A stretch of DNA of 64,000 bases, taken from Caulobacter sp. NIBR2454 (lineage in GTDB: Bacteria > Pseudomonadota > Alphaproteobacteria > Caulobacterales > Caulobacteraceae). The notes beneath the pieces are model-generated. The model did not search any database, was not told where the DNA came from, and worked only from the letters and a program-made list of their open reading frames with translations. The translations under genes were made by a program, and so were the position numbers. Below are positions 41,455-50,028 of the stretch, one piece after another; within the stretch, counting starts at the first letter, position 1, and each line of letters begins with the position of its first letter. Location: assembly GCF_027474405.1 (NCBI RefSeq), contig NZ_CP114871.1:3419001-3483000 (forward strand). Reading direction: 5' to 3'.

Positions 41455-43791
41455 CTACCAACGGTAGATCGCATTCACCCCGAAGGTGCGCGGCTGGTTG
41501 AAGCGAAGCGCGGTCTGAACCCCGTTGGCCTGCAGGTTCAAAAGCACCTCGGTCTGGTTGGTGAGGTTCTGGGCGAAGACGGCCAGCTCGACCTTCTTGA
41601 TCTCAACGCCCGTGCGCATGCTCACCACATCCAGGTCGCTAAGATCCACGCGCGGGGCGGTGGGGGTGATCGTGTCCTGAACACCACCACGCTGGCCGTT
41701 GTAGGTGAGGTTCACGAACCCGGTCATCTGAGTATTGATCGGGCGGCGGTAGTTGAGCTGCGCCGACATGGTCCATTTAGGAATCTGGGCCACCGAAGAA
41801 TCGATGATCGGCAGACCCGAATAGTTGTCAGGGGTGTCCACATAGCGCGCGCGTTGCCGGGCGGCGTTGGCGCTGACGTTGAGCGTGCCGCCGCCGACCT
41901 GGAATCGGCCGTCCAGAGCGGCTTCGACGCCCCGGGCATGGACCGTGCCGCCATTGATGTTGAACTGGGTGGCGCCTTGCATGCACGCGTTCACCAATGA
42001 GCAGCCGTCGGTGATGGTGGTGATCGCGTCCTGGGTGCGCGATGCGTAGGCCGAAAAGCGCAGGAAGATGTTGCGCGCCAAATTGCCCTTGTAGCCGACC
42101 TCGTAGCTGGTGGTGTCCTCGTTGCCATAGGTGGGCAGGAACGGATTGGGCGCCGCCGGATGTGAGATGCGGGCGTTGACCCCGCCCGCACGATAACCGG
42201 TGCCCACCTTGCCGTAGACAAGGCCCGGCAGGCTGGTCGGCAGGTCGTAGCTGAGGGTGACCGTGTAGTTCACCCGCTCTGCGGCGAAGGCGTACGACAC
42301 CACTGGAACGGCCAGCTCCAGCGTGTAGAGGCGATAGACTGATTGGGTGACGATCTTGTCGTCGTGCGAATAGCGCAGCTCGCCGGCCAAGGTGACGTCG
42401 CCGACCTTGTACTTCAGCGTGCCATAGGCCGAGTAGGACTCGTTGCGCAGCGGCGCGCGGCTGGAGGTGCCGAACGGATTGGGGAAAGGCGTGGGGCAAG
42501 GCGCCGAGCCAGGGACGCCGGGATAGCATACTGGCGCGGCGGGCGTGCCGGCGCAGATGCTGGCGCCGATCCGGAAAACGCAGGGGCTCGTGGCGATGTC
42601 GAGGCCGTTGACGTCGTGCTGCAGCAGGTAGTCGGCGCCGACCAGCCATTCGAGCTTGTCGCCATAGCTGCTGCCGGCCAAGTGGAGGTCTTGATAAAAG
42701 CCCCTGTCCTTGGCCAAGGTGCGCACCTGTCCGAACGGATAAGCGCCCAGCTGGCCCGACTGCTGCAGTTGCTGCTCCAGCGCCAGATCGATCGACGGCG
42801 AATAGGCCTGACGTGAAATCCAGTGCGTGGCCATGCTGGTCGAGGTCAGGGTCGCCCAGCCAAGATCGTAGTCGGCCAAGATCATGGCGCGCTGGGCGGT
42901 CTGCTTGACGTAGTCGTCGCCGTCGCGACGCGCGATGTAGCGGTCCTGGTAGAGGCCTTGAGGGATTTGGGCGTTGCGGCCGGGGGCCAGGGCGTAGACG
43001 GCCACGAAGCTGGGCAGGTCCAGGTCCTGGGCGTCGACCAGGAAGTTGATGTCGAGCGGCCCCTTGTTGAAGCGAATCTGGGCGCGACCGATCCAGCCAT
43101 CGGTATCGTCGATGTAGCTGTCCTGGTTGGGATTGTAGTGGAAGCCCTTGGCCTGGGTGATCCCCTGGGCGCCGATGCGGATGGCCACCTCGTCGCTGAG
43201 CTGCTCGTTGATCACCCCGGTGATCTTGGTCTGGTCCAGCTTGCCGATATAGGTGGCGTTCACGTAGCCCGAGCGGTTGAACCTGGGCTTGGCCGAGACG
43301 AGATTGACCACGCCGAACTCGGAGTTGCGCCCATAAAGGCCGCCCTGCGGGCCCTGCAACACCTCGACCCGCTCAAGGTCGAAGTGGTCCACGTGTCGGA
43401 AGTTGCGCCCCCCAAGGGTGCTTGATCCCACATAGGCGCCGTTGACGAAGAGGCCCACGCCCGAGTCGGCGCCGGTGGCCCGCTGGGTGCCCGATCCGCG
43501 GATCGACACCTCGCTCAAATTGTTGCTTTGCAGATCGTTGAACCGCACGCCGGGCACGGTGCGCAGCAGGTCGCCAGTGCCCGACACGGGACCCGTGGCC
43601 GCCAATTGGTCGGCGGTCACCGCGGCGATGGTCGCGGGAATATCGCGAAGGCTTTCCTCGCGTCGGGTGGCGGTGACGACCACCTCGCCCACGGCGGTCA
43701 CCTTGTCATTGTCCGTCGTCGCCGGCTGGGCTGCGGCCACACCGCCAGCAAGCATCGACACCGCCGCAGCGGAGCAAAGCAGATTTCGCAT
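41455..43791 (-). CDS. TonB-dependent receptor
   Basis: A 778-residue outer-membrane receptor. A signal peptide ends near residue 21 (GGVAAAQP), and a TonB-box-like stretch (VGEVVVTATRREE) precedes the plug domain (residues about 50-165: DIPATIAAVTADQLAATG, SIRGSGTQRATGADSGVGLFVNG, LQGPQGGLYGRNSEFGVVNLVSA). The beta-barrel ends with the terminal aromatic motif (TFGVNAIYRW). The plug sequence is of the type seen in siderophore or complex-metabolite receptors. It heads the operon with the M28-like protein and MFS transporter and is divergent from a GntR regulator. Confidence 0.92.
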   Translation of the reverse strand: MRNLLCSAAAVSMLAGGVAAAQPATTDNDKVTAVGEVVVTATRREESLRDIPATIAAVTADQLAATGPVSGTGDLLRTVPGVRFNDLQSNNLSEVSIRGSGTQRATGADSGVGLFVNGAYVGSSTLGGRNFRHVDHFDLERVEVLQGPQGGLYGRNSEFGVVNLVSAKPRFNRSGYVNATYIGKLDQTKITGVINEQLSDEVAIRIGAQGITQAKGFHYNPNQDSYIDDTDGWIGRAQIRFNKGPLDINFLVDAQDLDLPSFVAVYALAPGRNAQIPQGLYQDRYIARRDGDDYVKQTAQRAMILADYDLGWATLTSTSMATHWISRQAYSPSIDLALEQQLQQSGQLGAYPFGQVRTLAKDRGFYQDLHLAGSSYGDKLEWLVGADYLLQHDVNGLDIATSPCVFRIGASICAGTPAAPVCYPGVPGSAPCPTPFPNPFGTSSRAPLRNESYSAYGTLKYKVGDVTLAGELRYSHDDKIVTQSVYRLYTLELAVPVVSYAFAAERVNYTVTLSYDLPTSLPGLVYGKVGTGYRAGGVNARISHPAAPNPFLPTYGNEDTTSYEVGYKGNLARNIFLRFSAYASRTQDAITTITDGCSLVNACMQGATQFNINGGTVHARGVEAALDGRFQVGGGTLNVSANAARQRARYVDTPDNYSGLPIIDSSVAQIPKWTMSAQLNYRRPINTQMTGFVNLTYNGQRGGVQDTITPTAPRVDLSDLDVVSMRTGVEIKKVELAVFAQNLTNQTEVLLNLQANGVQTALRFNQPRTFGVNAIYRW

Positions 43792-43864
43792 GTGTTCCTC
43801 CCGTCAGCGTCTTTTGGCGACGCTGTTGAGCGAGAGGACACACCCACCTGCACGATCATGTCAA

Positions 43865-43885
43865 ACAGATTGTACGACAATCTGT
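43865..43885. promoter_or_regulatory. 21-bp palindrome, candidate FCD/GntR operator
   Basis: Arms ACAGATTGT (43865-43873) and ACAATCTGT (43877-43885) are perfect complements around ACG. The core TTGT-N3-ACAA matches the TNGT-N3-ACNA consensus of FadR-type GntR operators. It sits between the TonB receptor and the GntR gene, 74 bases before the receptor start. Confidence 0.72.
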
Positions 43886-44011
43886 ATTTGCTGGAGCAAC
43901 AATCGTGTTTACGATCATACTGACCGTCGCGACATTGAGGCATTGACGACAGGGTCGGGAACGTCGGATCACGGGTGCGAGAAGTTGAGTGACGCCAAGG
44001 GGCAAGCGCGA

Positions 44012-44746
44012 GTGACGCCGCACAACGACGCGATCGGCCAAGGCCAGGAGCAAGCCGCCGCCACCAGCGCCGCGGACGTGGCCGACGCGCTGCGCCGCCA
44101 AATACAGGATGGCTATCTGCCGCCGGGCGAATGGCTGCGCGAGGCGCGGATTTGCTCGGAATTCTCCGTGGGCCGCTCCCTCGCACGCACGGCGCTGCGC
44201 TCCCTCGCCGACGACGGCCTGGTCAATATCGAGGAGAACCGCGGGGCCTATGTCGCGGCCACCACGATCCAGGAGGTGTTCGACCTCTACGAGGTGCGCG
44301 CCGCGCTTTATGGCGCCGCGGCGCGTTTCGCCTGCGCCCGGGCCGACGCCCGGTTCATGGCCGAAACCTTGCGGATGATCGATGTCATGCTCGCCGCCTC
44401 TGAGAACGGCGGAACGCCCGAAGAGCTTATCCGTCAAAGCGAGGCGATCTTCAGCCGCCTGTCGAGCGTATCCAGCCCCGACGCCCAACGCATGATCGAC
44501 TCGGTACGGCGCAAGACGCGCTGGCACTATTCGTATGTGGGCCTGGCCGAAAGCACAGGGCCCTTCGAGCATTGGCTGGTGGTCCGCGCGGGGCTCGCCG
44601 CGCGCGATGGCGCCATGGCGTCCGAGGGCGCGCGCAACATCCTCTACTTCATGCAAAACGAGGCGATGCGCCTGATGATCGCCAGCGGGCACGGTCTTCA
44701 ACCCGCGCCCGACGTGCGTCCGCGCGCGCGCCGAAAATCCGCTTGA
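44012..44746 (+). CDS. GntR family regulator (FCD domain)
   Basis: A 244-residue repressor. The N-terminal winged helix (about residues 17-85: VADALRRQIQDGYLPPGEWL, ICSEFSVGRSLARTALRSL, GLVNIEENRGAYV) is followed by an all-helical FCD-like ligand domain (TIQEVFDLYEVRAALYGAA onward). The start is taken as GTG 44012, with AAGGGG eight bases upstream; a TTG further upstream is also in frame. It is divergent from the TonB receptor and immediately upstream of a serine hydrolase, so it probably controls the whole locus through the palindrome at 43865-43885. Confidence 0.87.
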   Translation: MTPHNDAIGQGQEQAAATSAADVADALRRQIQDGYLPPGEWLREARICSEFSVGRSLARTALRSLADDGLVNIEENRGAYVAATTIQEVFDLYEVRAALYGAAARFACARADARFMAETLRMIDVMLAASENGGTPEELIRQSEAIFSRLSSVSSPDAQRMIDSVRRKTRWHYSYVGLAESTGPFEHWLVVRAGLAARDGAMASEGARNILYFMQNEAMRLMIASGHGLQPAPDVRPRARRKSA

Positions 44747-44775
44747 AGGCCCCCAACTCGGATTGGAGCCGACCC

Positions 44776-45783
44776 ATGGGCAGTCCCCTTTCTCGCCGTG
44801 ACATGCTGGCGACCGCCATGGCCGCGGCCGCGGCGCCGGCCTTGGCCGCCGAGCCGATGCAGGCGGTGGCCGACTATGCCGCGAGCCAGAACACCACCGG
44901 CTTTCTGATCGTTCAGAACGGCCGCGCGCTTATCGAAAGGAACTGGCCGGCAGCCAGCGGCGCGAGCGCCTTCCAGGCCTATGTGCATGGCAAGACCGCG
45001 AGCGGCGCCCTGCTGGAGGATGTCGCCTCGCAGCAAAAGAGCTTTGTGGCCATGCTGGCGGCCATCGCCGTCGACCGCGGACTTTTGGACGTGAACGCGC
45101 CGGTCTCGGACCTGATCGGCGCCGGCTGGTCCAGGGCCTCGCCCGAGCAGGAAAAAGCGATCCAGGTCATCCATCTTTTGACGATGAATTCGGGCCTTGG
45201 CGAGACGCTCGACTACCAGGCGCCGCCCGGCTCGACCTTTCTCTACAACACGCCAGCCTACGCAGTGACCAAGCGCGTTCTGGCCGCCATCGCCCGCCAG
45301 CCGCTCGAGGCGATCACCACCGAATGGATGACCGGGCCCGCCGGCATGGTCGACACTGCCTGGCGGGCGCGCCCCGCGAGCTTTGGCGATGTTGGCAATC
45401 CAACCGGCCTGGTCACCTGCCCGCGCGATATCGCCAAGTTGGGCCAGATCATTCTCGACGGCGGGCTTGGCGCCAGCGGCGCGCGCATCGTCTCCAAGGC
45501 CGGACTGCAGGCGATGTTCTCGCGCACGGCGACCAATCCATCCTACGGCCGTCTGTGGTGGCTGAACGGCGGCGACCATGCGGTCCGCGCGCCCGCCAGA
45601 CGGACCGAGGGACCGCTGGTGCCGGCCGCGCCCGCCGATCTGGTCGCCGCCTTGGGCTTCCTCGACCGCAAGCTCTACATCGCGCCTAGCTTGAAGCTCG
45701 TCGTCGTGCGCACGGGCCCCGCGGCTGCGGACAAGGACTTCGATCAGCAGCTATGGCTGCGGCTCTCAAGAGCTCTCGCCTGA
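44776..45783 (+). CDS. Exported serine hydrolase (beta-lactamase-like family)
   Basis: A 335-residue protein with a twin-arginine-type signal (SRRDMLATAMAAAAAPALAA). The SxxK motif is SQQK near residue 87, the Tyr motif is LYNTPAY near 157, and the C-terminal part has SYGRLWWLNGG. The family includes class C-type hydrolases and esterases acting in the periplasm. It lies 29 bases after the GntR gene on the same strand. Context suggests it processes the substrate imported by the divergent TonB receptor. Confidence 0.84.
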   Translation: MGSPLSRRDMLATAMAAAAAPALAAEPMQAVADYAASQNTTGFLIVQNGRALIERNWPAASGASAFQAYVHGKTASGALLEDVASQQKSFVAMLAAIAVDRGLLDVNAPVSDLIGAGWSRASPEQEKAIQVIHLLTMNSGLGETLDYQAPPGSTFLYNTPAYAVTKRVLAAIARQPLEAITTEWMTGPAGMVDTAWRARPASFGDVGNPTGLVTCPRDIAKLGQIILDGGLGASGARIVSKAGLQAMFSRTATNPSYGRLWWLNGGDHAVRAPARRTEGPLVPAAPADLVAALGFLDRKLYIAPSLKLVVVRTGPAAADKDFDQQLWLRLSRALA

Positions 45784-45925
45784 CGACGTGGTGTTCTCGA
45801 AGTTCTAAGGCCTCGCGGCAAGGGGCGCTTGCGATGTTGAACGGGGCTGCACACGCTCCCTTGCATCTATGCCAACCTTACCTAATATTATCTACGGAAC
45901 ATAAACTCAGATAAACTTGCACTAA

Positions 45926-47104
45926 ATGGACGCTCGCCAAAATCCATACGCCCCAGGAGCCGGCACGCCGCCCCCCGAGCTTGCGGGTCGTGATGACGTC
46001 GTGGAACGGGCGGCGATCGCTCTGGATCGCATCCGGGCCGGCCGCGCCGCGCGCAGCTTGATATTCTATGGACTGCGCGGGGTCGGAAAGACCGTCCTGC
46101 TCAACAAAATTCGCCTGGAGGCGGAGGCGCGGGGCATCGCAACAGTGCGTATCGAGGCGCCCGAGGAGCGGTCGTTGCCGGCATTGCTAGCGCCGGCCCT
46201 GCGCACGGCGCTCTTTCGGCTTCGCCGGATAGACGCGGTCAAGAACGGCCTAGGTAAGGCCATGAAAGCGCTCGCCGGCTTCGTTGGGGCGCTCAAGATC
46301 AAATATAACGATATCGAGGTCGGGCTCGATCTTCCCGCAGAGCAGGGGCTGGCCGACAGCGGCGACCTGGCCACAGACCTTGCCGATTTGATCGCCGCGG
46401 TCGGGGAGGCCGCCGCCGAGCGCGAGACCTCCGTCGCCCTGTTTATCGACGAACTTCAGTACGTCCCCGAAGAGCAGCTGGCCGCCTTGATCATGGCGCT
46501 GCATAGCGCCAATCAGGCGCAGTTGCCCGTGACCATGGTCGCCGCAGGGCTTCCCCAACTCCTCGCCCAGACTGGGCGGGCCAAATCCTACGCAGAGCGG
46601 CTGTTTGAGTTTGTCGAGGTCGACCGCCTGGATGGCCCAGCCGCCAGGGACGCCCTTTGTGTCCCCGCGCAGAAGGAAGCGGTCACATTCACAGAAGACG
46701 CCATTCAGGAGATTTTCGCCCAGACGCGTGGCTATCCCTATTTCCTGCAGGAGTGGGGCAAGCACAGCTGGAACGTGGCTGACGACACGCCTATCGATCG
46801 AGATGACGCGGTGCGCGCGACCGACGAGGCCCTAGCTGAGCTGGACGCCAGCTTCTTCCGGGTCCGGTTCGATCGCCTGACGCCAGCGGAAAAGGCCTAT
46901 ATGCGCGCCATGGCCGACCTTGGGCCCGGACCGCATCGGTCCGGAGATATCGCCGATCGCCTTGGTCGTAAAGTGACGACGGTCGCCCCCGTTCGCAACG
47001 CCTTGATCACTAAGGGTATGCTCTACAGCCCCGCACACGGGGACACTGCCTTCACCGTGCCGTTGTTCGACGGGTTCATGCAACGGATCATGCCGACCAA
47101 ATAA
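45926..47104 (+). CDS. Stand-alone AAA ATPase (AAA_16/Orc1-like)
   Basis: A 392-residue ATPase. The N-terminus NPYAPGAGTPPPELAGRDD is typical of a family of orphan ATPases; Walker A GLRGVGKT is at residues 49-56 and Walker B VALFIDELQ near 171. A sensor-like region (VTMVAAGLPQL) follows near 208, and the C-terminal part (about 310-385) looks like a winged helix (SGDIADRLGRKVTTVAPVRNALI). No good ribosome-binding site precedes ATG 45926, so translation may be leaderless or weak. The leader (45850-45925) is AT-rich. It has no partner gene; the role could be in defence, replication or signalling. Confidence 0.8.
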   Translation: MDARQNPYAPGAGTPPPELAGRDDVVERAAIALDRIRAGRAARSLIFYGLRGVGKTVLLNKIRLEAEARGIATVRIEAPEERSLPALLAPALRTALFRLRRIDAVKNGLGKAMKALAGFVGALKIKYNDIEVGLDLPAEQGLADSGDLATDLADLIAAVGEAAAERETSVALFIDELQYVPEEQLAALIMALHSANQAQLPVTMVAAGLPQLLAQTGRAKSYAERLFEFVEVDRLDGPAARDALCVPAQKEAVTFTEDAIQEIFAQTRGYPYFLQEWGKHSWNVADDTPIDRDDAVRATDEALAELDASFFRVRFDRLTPAEKAYMRAMADLGPGPHRSGDIADRLGRKVTTVAPVRNALITKGMLYSPAHGDTAFTVPLFDGFMQRIMPTK

Positions 47105-47124
47105 GCGAAGGCGACGCTGGCGCC

Positions 47125-48297
47125 TCAGAGCACCTCGAAGAGTCCGGCGGCGCCCATGCCGCCGCCCACGCACATGGTGACCACCACATAGCGGGCGCCC
47201 AGGCGCTTGCCCTCGATCAGGGCGTGTCCCACCAGGCGGGCGCCGGACATCCCGTAGGGGTGACCCATAGCGATCGCTCCGCCATTGATGTTGAGCCGCT
47301 CGTCGGGAATGCCGAGGCGGTCGCGGCAATAGACGACCTGGCAGGCGAAGGCCTCGTTCAGCTCCCAAAGCCCGATATCGTCCATCTTCAGGTCGAACCG
47401 CTCCAGCAGACGCGGAATGGCGAAGACGGGGCCGATGCCCATCTCGTCGGGGCTGACGCCAGCGACGCTCATACCGACATAGCGACCCAGCGGCGTCAGA
47501 CCGCGACGTGTCGCCACCCCCGCCTCCATGATCACGCAGGCCGACGCGCCGTCCGACAGCTGGCTGGCGTTGCCGGCGGTGACGACCCCGCCCGGTCGAA
47601 CCGCCTTGAGAGCGGCCAGGCCCTCCAGGGTGGTTTCGGGCCGCACGCCTTCGTCTCGCTCCAGCACAAGCTCACGCAAGGACGTCGCGCCCGTCTCCTT
47701 GTCGACCACCTTCATGGTCGCCTTGGTCGCGATGATTTCGGCGTCGAACCGGCCCAGGGCTTGCGCGGCCGCGGCGCGCTGTTGCGAGGAAAGCGAATAG
47801 AGGTCGCAAGCTTGACGGCTGATCCCGTAGCGCGCGGCGACGGTCTCGGCGGTGTCGAGCATGGGCATGTAGGCGTCGGCGTGCATGGCGACGAGCTCGG
47901 GGTCCTGATCGACCCGCAGGTCCGGCGTCTGGACCAGCGAGATCGACTCCACCCCGCCAGCCACCACCACGTCCATGCGGTCGACGATCACCTGCTTGGC
48001 GGCCGTGGCGATGGTCATCAGGCCCGACGAGCACTGCCGGTCAAGGGTCATGCCCGGCACGGTGACCGCAAACCCGGCCCGAAGAGCCGCCATGCGCCCG
48101 ATGGTCTGCTGATAACCCTGCGGCAGGGAGCATCCAAGGAGGCAGTCCTCGATCTCATCGGGTGCGACCGCCGCGCGCTCGGCGGCGGCGGCCAGGGCAT
48201 GCGCGGCCAAGGTCGGGGACGGGGTGTTGTTGAACGCCCCGCGATAGGCCCGCCCGATCGGGGTGCGCGCGGTGGAGACGATGACGGCGTCGCGCAT
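47125..48297 (-). CDS. Acetyl-CoA acyltransferase (thiolase)
   Basis: A 390-residue thiolase. The acyl-carrying cysteine is in [10 protein letters not shown] near residue 87, the His in [19 protein letters not shown] near 348 and the second Cys in [14 protein letters not shown] near 378. It cleaves 3-ketoacyl-CoA with CoA (beta-oxidation) or works in the reverse direction. Start ATG 48297 shares a base with the stop of the SDR gene (TGATG); the longer frame to 48510 lies in that gene. Cotranscribed with the SDR dehydrogenase. Confidence 0.93.
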   Translation of the reverse strand: MRDAVIVSTARTPIGRAYRGAFNNTPSPTLAAHALAAAAERAAVAPDEIEDCLLGCSLPQGYQQTIGRMAALRAGFAVTVPGMTLDRQCSSGLMTIATAAKQVIVDRMDVVVAGGVESISLVQTPDLRVDQDPELVAMHADAYMPMLDTAETVAARYGISRQACDLYSLSSQQRAAAAQALGRFDAEIIATKATMKVVDKETGATSLRELVLERDEGVRPETTLEGLAALKAVRPGGVVTAGNASQLSDGASACVIMEAGVATRRGLTPLGRYVGMSVAGVSPDEMGIGPVFAIPRLLERFDLKMDDIGLWELNEAFACQVVYCRDRLGIPDERLNINGGAIAMGHPYGMSGARLVGHALIEGKRLGARYVVVTMCVGGGMGAAGLFEVL

Positions 48298-49187
48298 CAC
48301 GACCTCGCCGAGACGGGCGCCGACAGGCCCGCGCTGGCCAGCTCGCGCTCGGCCTGGGTGAAGCCATAGGCCGGGACGATCTCGCCGGCGCGATCGGCCA
48401 CGCCGTCCCACTGGGCGATCAAGGCCTGCCCCGCGTCCAGGCGCTCGCCGATGTAGCGGCCGTCGGTCAGGGTGATGTTGGCCACTGCAAAATGGCCGGC
48501 GCCGGCGCAAAGCACCGTGCGGGTCGGGGCGTCCTCGACGACAAGGGCCAGCAGGCCCGGGCTGACAAGTTCGGGCTTGAGGCGCTCAAGGCTTTCTGGC
48601 GAGAGCACGCCTTCGGTCATGCCGGTGGCGGCCGTCGGCGCCAGGCAGTTGACCCGCACGCCGTACTTCTCACCCTCGATGGCCAGGGTCTGCATCAAGC
48701 CGACCAGCGCCATCTTGGCCGCGCCGTAATTGGCTTGGCCGAAATTGCCGTACAGCCCCGAAGAAGAGGTGGTCATCACGATGCGGCCATAGCCCTGGGT
48801 GCGCATGATCTCCCAGACGGCCTTGGCGCAGACGGCCGCGCCCATCAGGTGGACATCGACCACCAGGCGAAAATCATCCAGGCTCATCTTGGCGAAGCTC
48901 TTGTCGCGCAAGATGCCCGCGTTGCTGATCAAGATATCGATCCTGTCCCAACGCTCGATGACCTTGGCGACCATGGCCGCCACCGCCGCCTCATCGGTGA
49001 CGGAGGCCGCGACGCCGAACGCCTGGCCGCCCGCAGCGGTGATCTCGGCGGCCACGCGGTCGGCGGCTTCCTGGGTGAGGTCATTGACCGCCACCTTGGC
49101 GCCCTGCCGCGCCAGATAAAGCGCATGGGCGCGCCCCAGGCCCCCGCCCGCCCCCGTGACGATCGCTACGCGTCCATCCAGCATCAT
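48297..49187 (-). CDS. SDR family 3-hydroxyacyl-CoA dehydrogenase-like protein
   Basis: A 296-residue short-chain dehydrogenase. [10 protein letters not shown] near residue 13 binds NAD, NAGIL follows near 90, and the catalytic YGAAK with Ser in TTSSSGLYG lies near 140-160. The type resembles the dehydrogenase domain of multifunctional beta-oxidation protein (HSD17B4-like). AGAAGGA is nine bases before ATG 49187 and abuts the earlier ATG at 49196, so 49187 is preferred. It overlaps the thiolase start by one base. A candidate operator lies in its promoter at 49231-49252. Confidence 0.9.
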   Translation of the reverse strand: MMLDGRVAIVTGAGGGLGRAHALYLARQGAKVAVNDLTQEAADRVAAEITAAGGQAFGVAASVTDEAAVAAMVAKVIERWDRIDILISNAGILRDKSFAKMSLDDFRLVVDVHLMGAAVCAKAVWEIMRTQGYGRIVMTTSSSGLYGNFGQANYGAAKMALVGLMQTLAIEGEKYGVRVNCLAPTAATGMTEGVLSPESLERLKPELVSPGLLALVVEDAPTRTVLCAGAGHFAVANITLTDGRYIGERLDAGQALIAQWDGVADRAGEIVPAYGFTQAERELASAGLSAPVSARS

Positions 49188-49230
49188 CGTTCGCATTCCT
49201 TCTCTTCGAAGACGGGCCGGCCCGCCATAT

Positions 49231-49252
49231 ATTCACTAAGGCGATAGTTAAT
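49231..49252. promoter_or_regulatory. Operator-like box upstream of the SDR-thiolase genes (site A)
   Basis: ATTCACTA and TAGTTAAT form an imperfect inverted repeat with a six-base spacer. ATTCAC-N4-GCGATA at 49231-49246 matches the box seen upstream of the two TonB receptor promoters of the same island. Confidence 0.5.
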
Positions 49253-49296
49253 TTGTTGAGCAGAGTCTGGCGCGCTCCAACTCGCCCGCACTCGAC

Positions 49297-50013
49297 CTAA
49301 CTTGAGGAGCGCTTACACACCGACAAGAAGCCGGCGGCCATGAAGGTGGCCATGCGCGCCTTGACGGCGGCGAAGTCGTCCGACCGACACACGCCCCCCG
49401 ACAGCTTGTCGATCCGTCCGGTGCGTCCCAGGGTCAGCATCAGGGCCCCGGTGACGAAGTGATAGCCCCAGAAGATGTCGGCCTCGGCGCAGTCGGGCAG
49501 CGCCTTCTTCAAAAGTCCGATCAGGCGCAGCACCACCGGGTCGAAATGCTCGTCCATCAGGGCCGCGCCCCACTCGGGCGTGTTGGCCACTTGCGCGCCG
49601 AGGGCGGCGTAGTTCCTCCAGCCCTCCCCGCCCTCGATGTAGAGATCAAGGTCGGTGTCGAGAAAGGCGCGCAAGGCGCCCTCCACGGTGGGCTTGCCGG
49701 CGCACGCGGTCTCGTAGGCGTCCAGGGCCCGCAGCCGGCGCTCATTGGTCACCACGGCCCGGCGGGCGAAGACGGCGTCAAAGAGGCTCTTCTTGTCGTC
49801 GAAATAATAGTTCAGCAGCGTGTGATGCACGCCCACCCGTTGGGCGACGTCCTTGAGGGTGACGCCATAGAGCCCGTGCTTGGAGAACAGGTGCTCGGCG
49901 GCGTCGAGGATTTGCTCCATCATCTCGGCGCGCTGCTGGGCCTTGCTGGAGCTTTTGCGAGGCTTGGCGTCTTCAGGCACGAGGCGGGCTCTCACTGGCT
50001 TGGGGATCGACAT
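49297..50013 (-). CDS. TetR family regulator (paralogue 1)
   Basis: A 238-residue repressor. The N-terminal helix-turn-helix region (residues about 29-80) reads AAEHLFSKHGLYGVTLKDVAQRV and HHTLLNYYFDDKKSLFDAVF; the C-terminal half is a ligand-binding helical domain. It shares long identical stretches with the regulator at 57147-57836 (for example NPTVEGAL versus KPTVEGAL, ALMDEHFDPVV, FWGYHFV), so the two are paralogues. It is the last gene of the esterase-ligase operon and lies upstream of the SDR-thiolase pair, which it may also control. Confidence 0.9.
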   Translation of the reverse strand: MSIPKPVRARLVPEDAKPRKSSSKAQQRAEMMEQILDAAEHLFSKHGLYGVTLKDVAQRVGVHHTLLNYYFDDKKSLFDAVFARRAVVTNERRLRALDAYETACAGKPTVEGALRAFLDTDLDLYIEGGEGWRNYAALGAQVANTPEWGAALMDEHFDPVVLRLIGLLKKALPDCAEADIFWGYHFVTGALMLTLGRTGRIDKLSGGVCRSDDFAAVKARMATFMAAGFLSVCKRSSS

Positions 50014-50028
50014 GGCGGCGAGGGCGCT

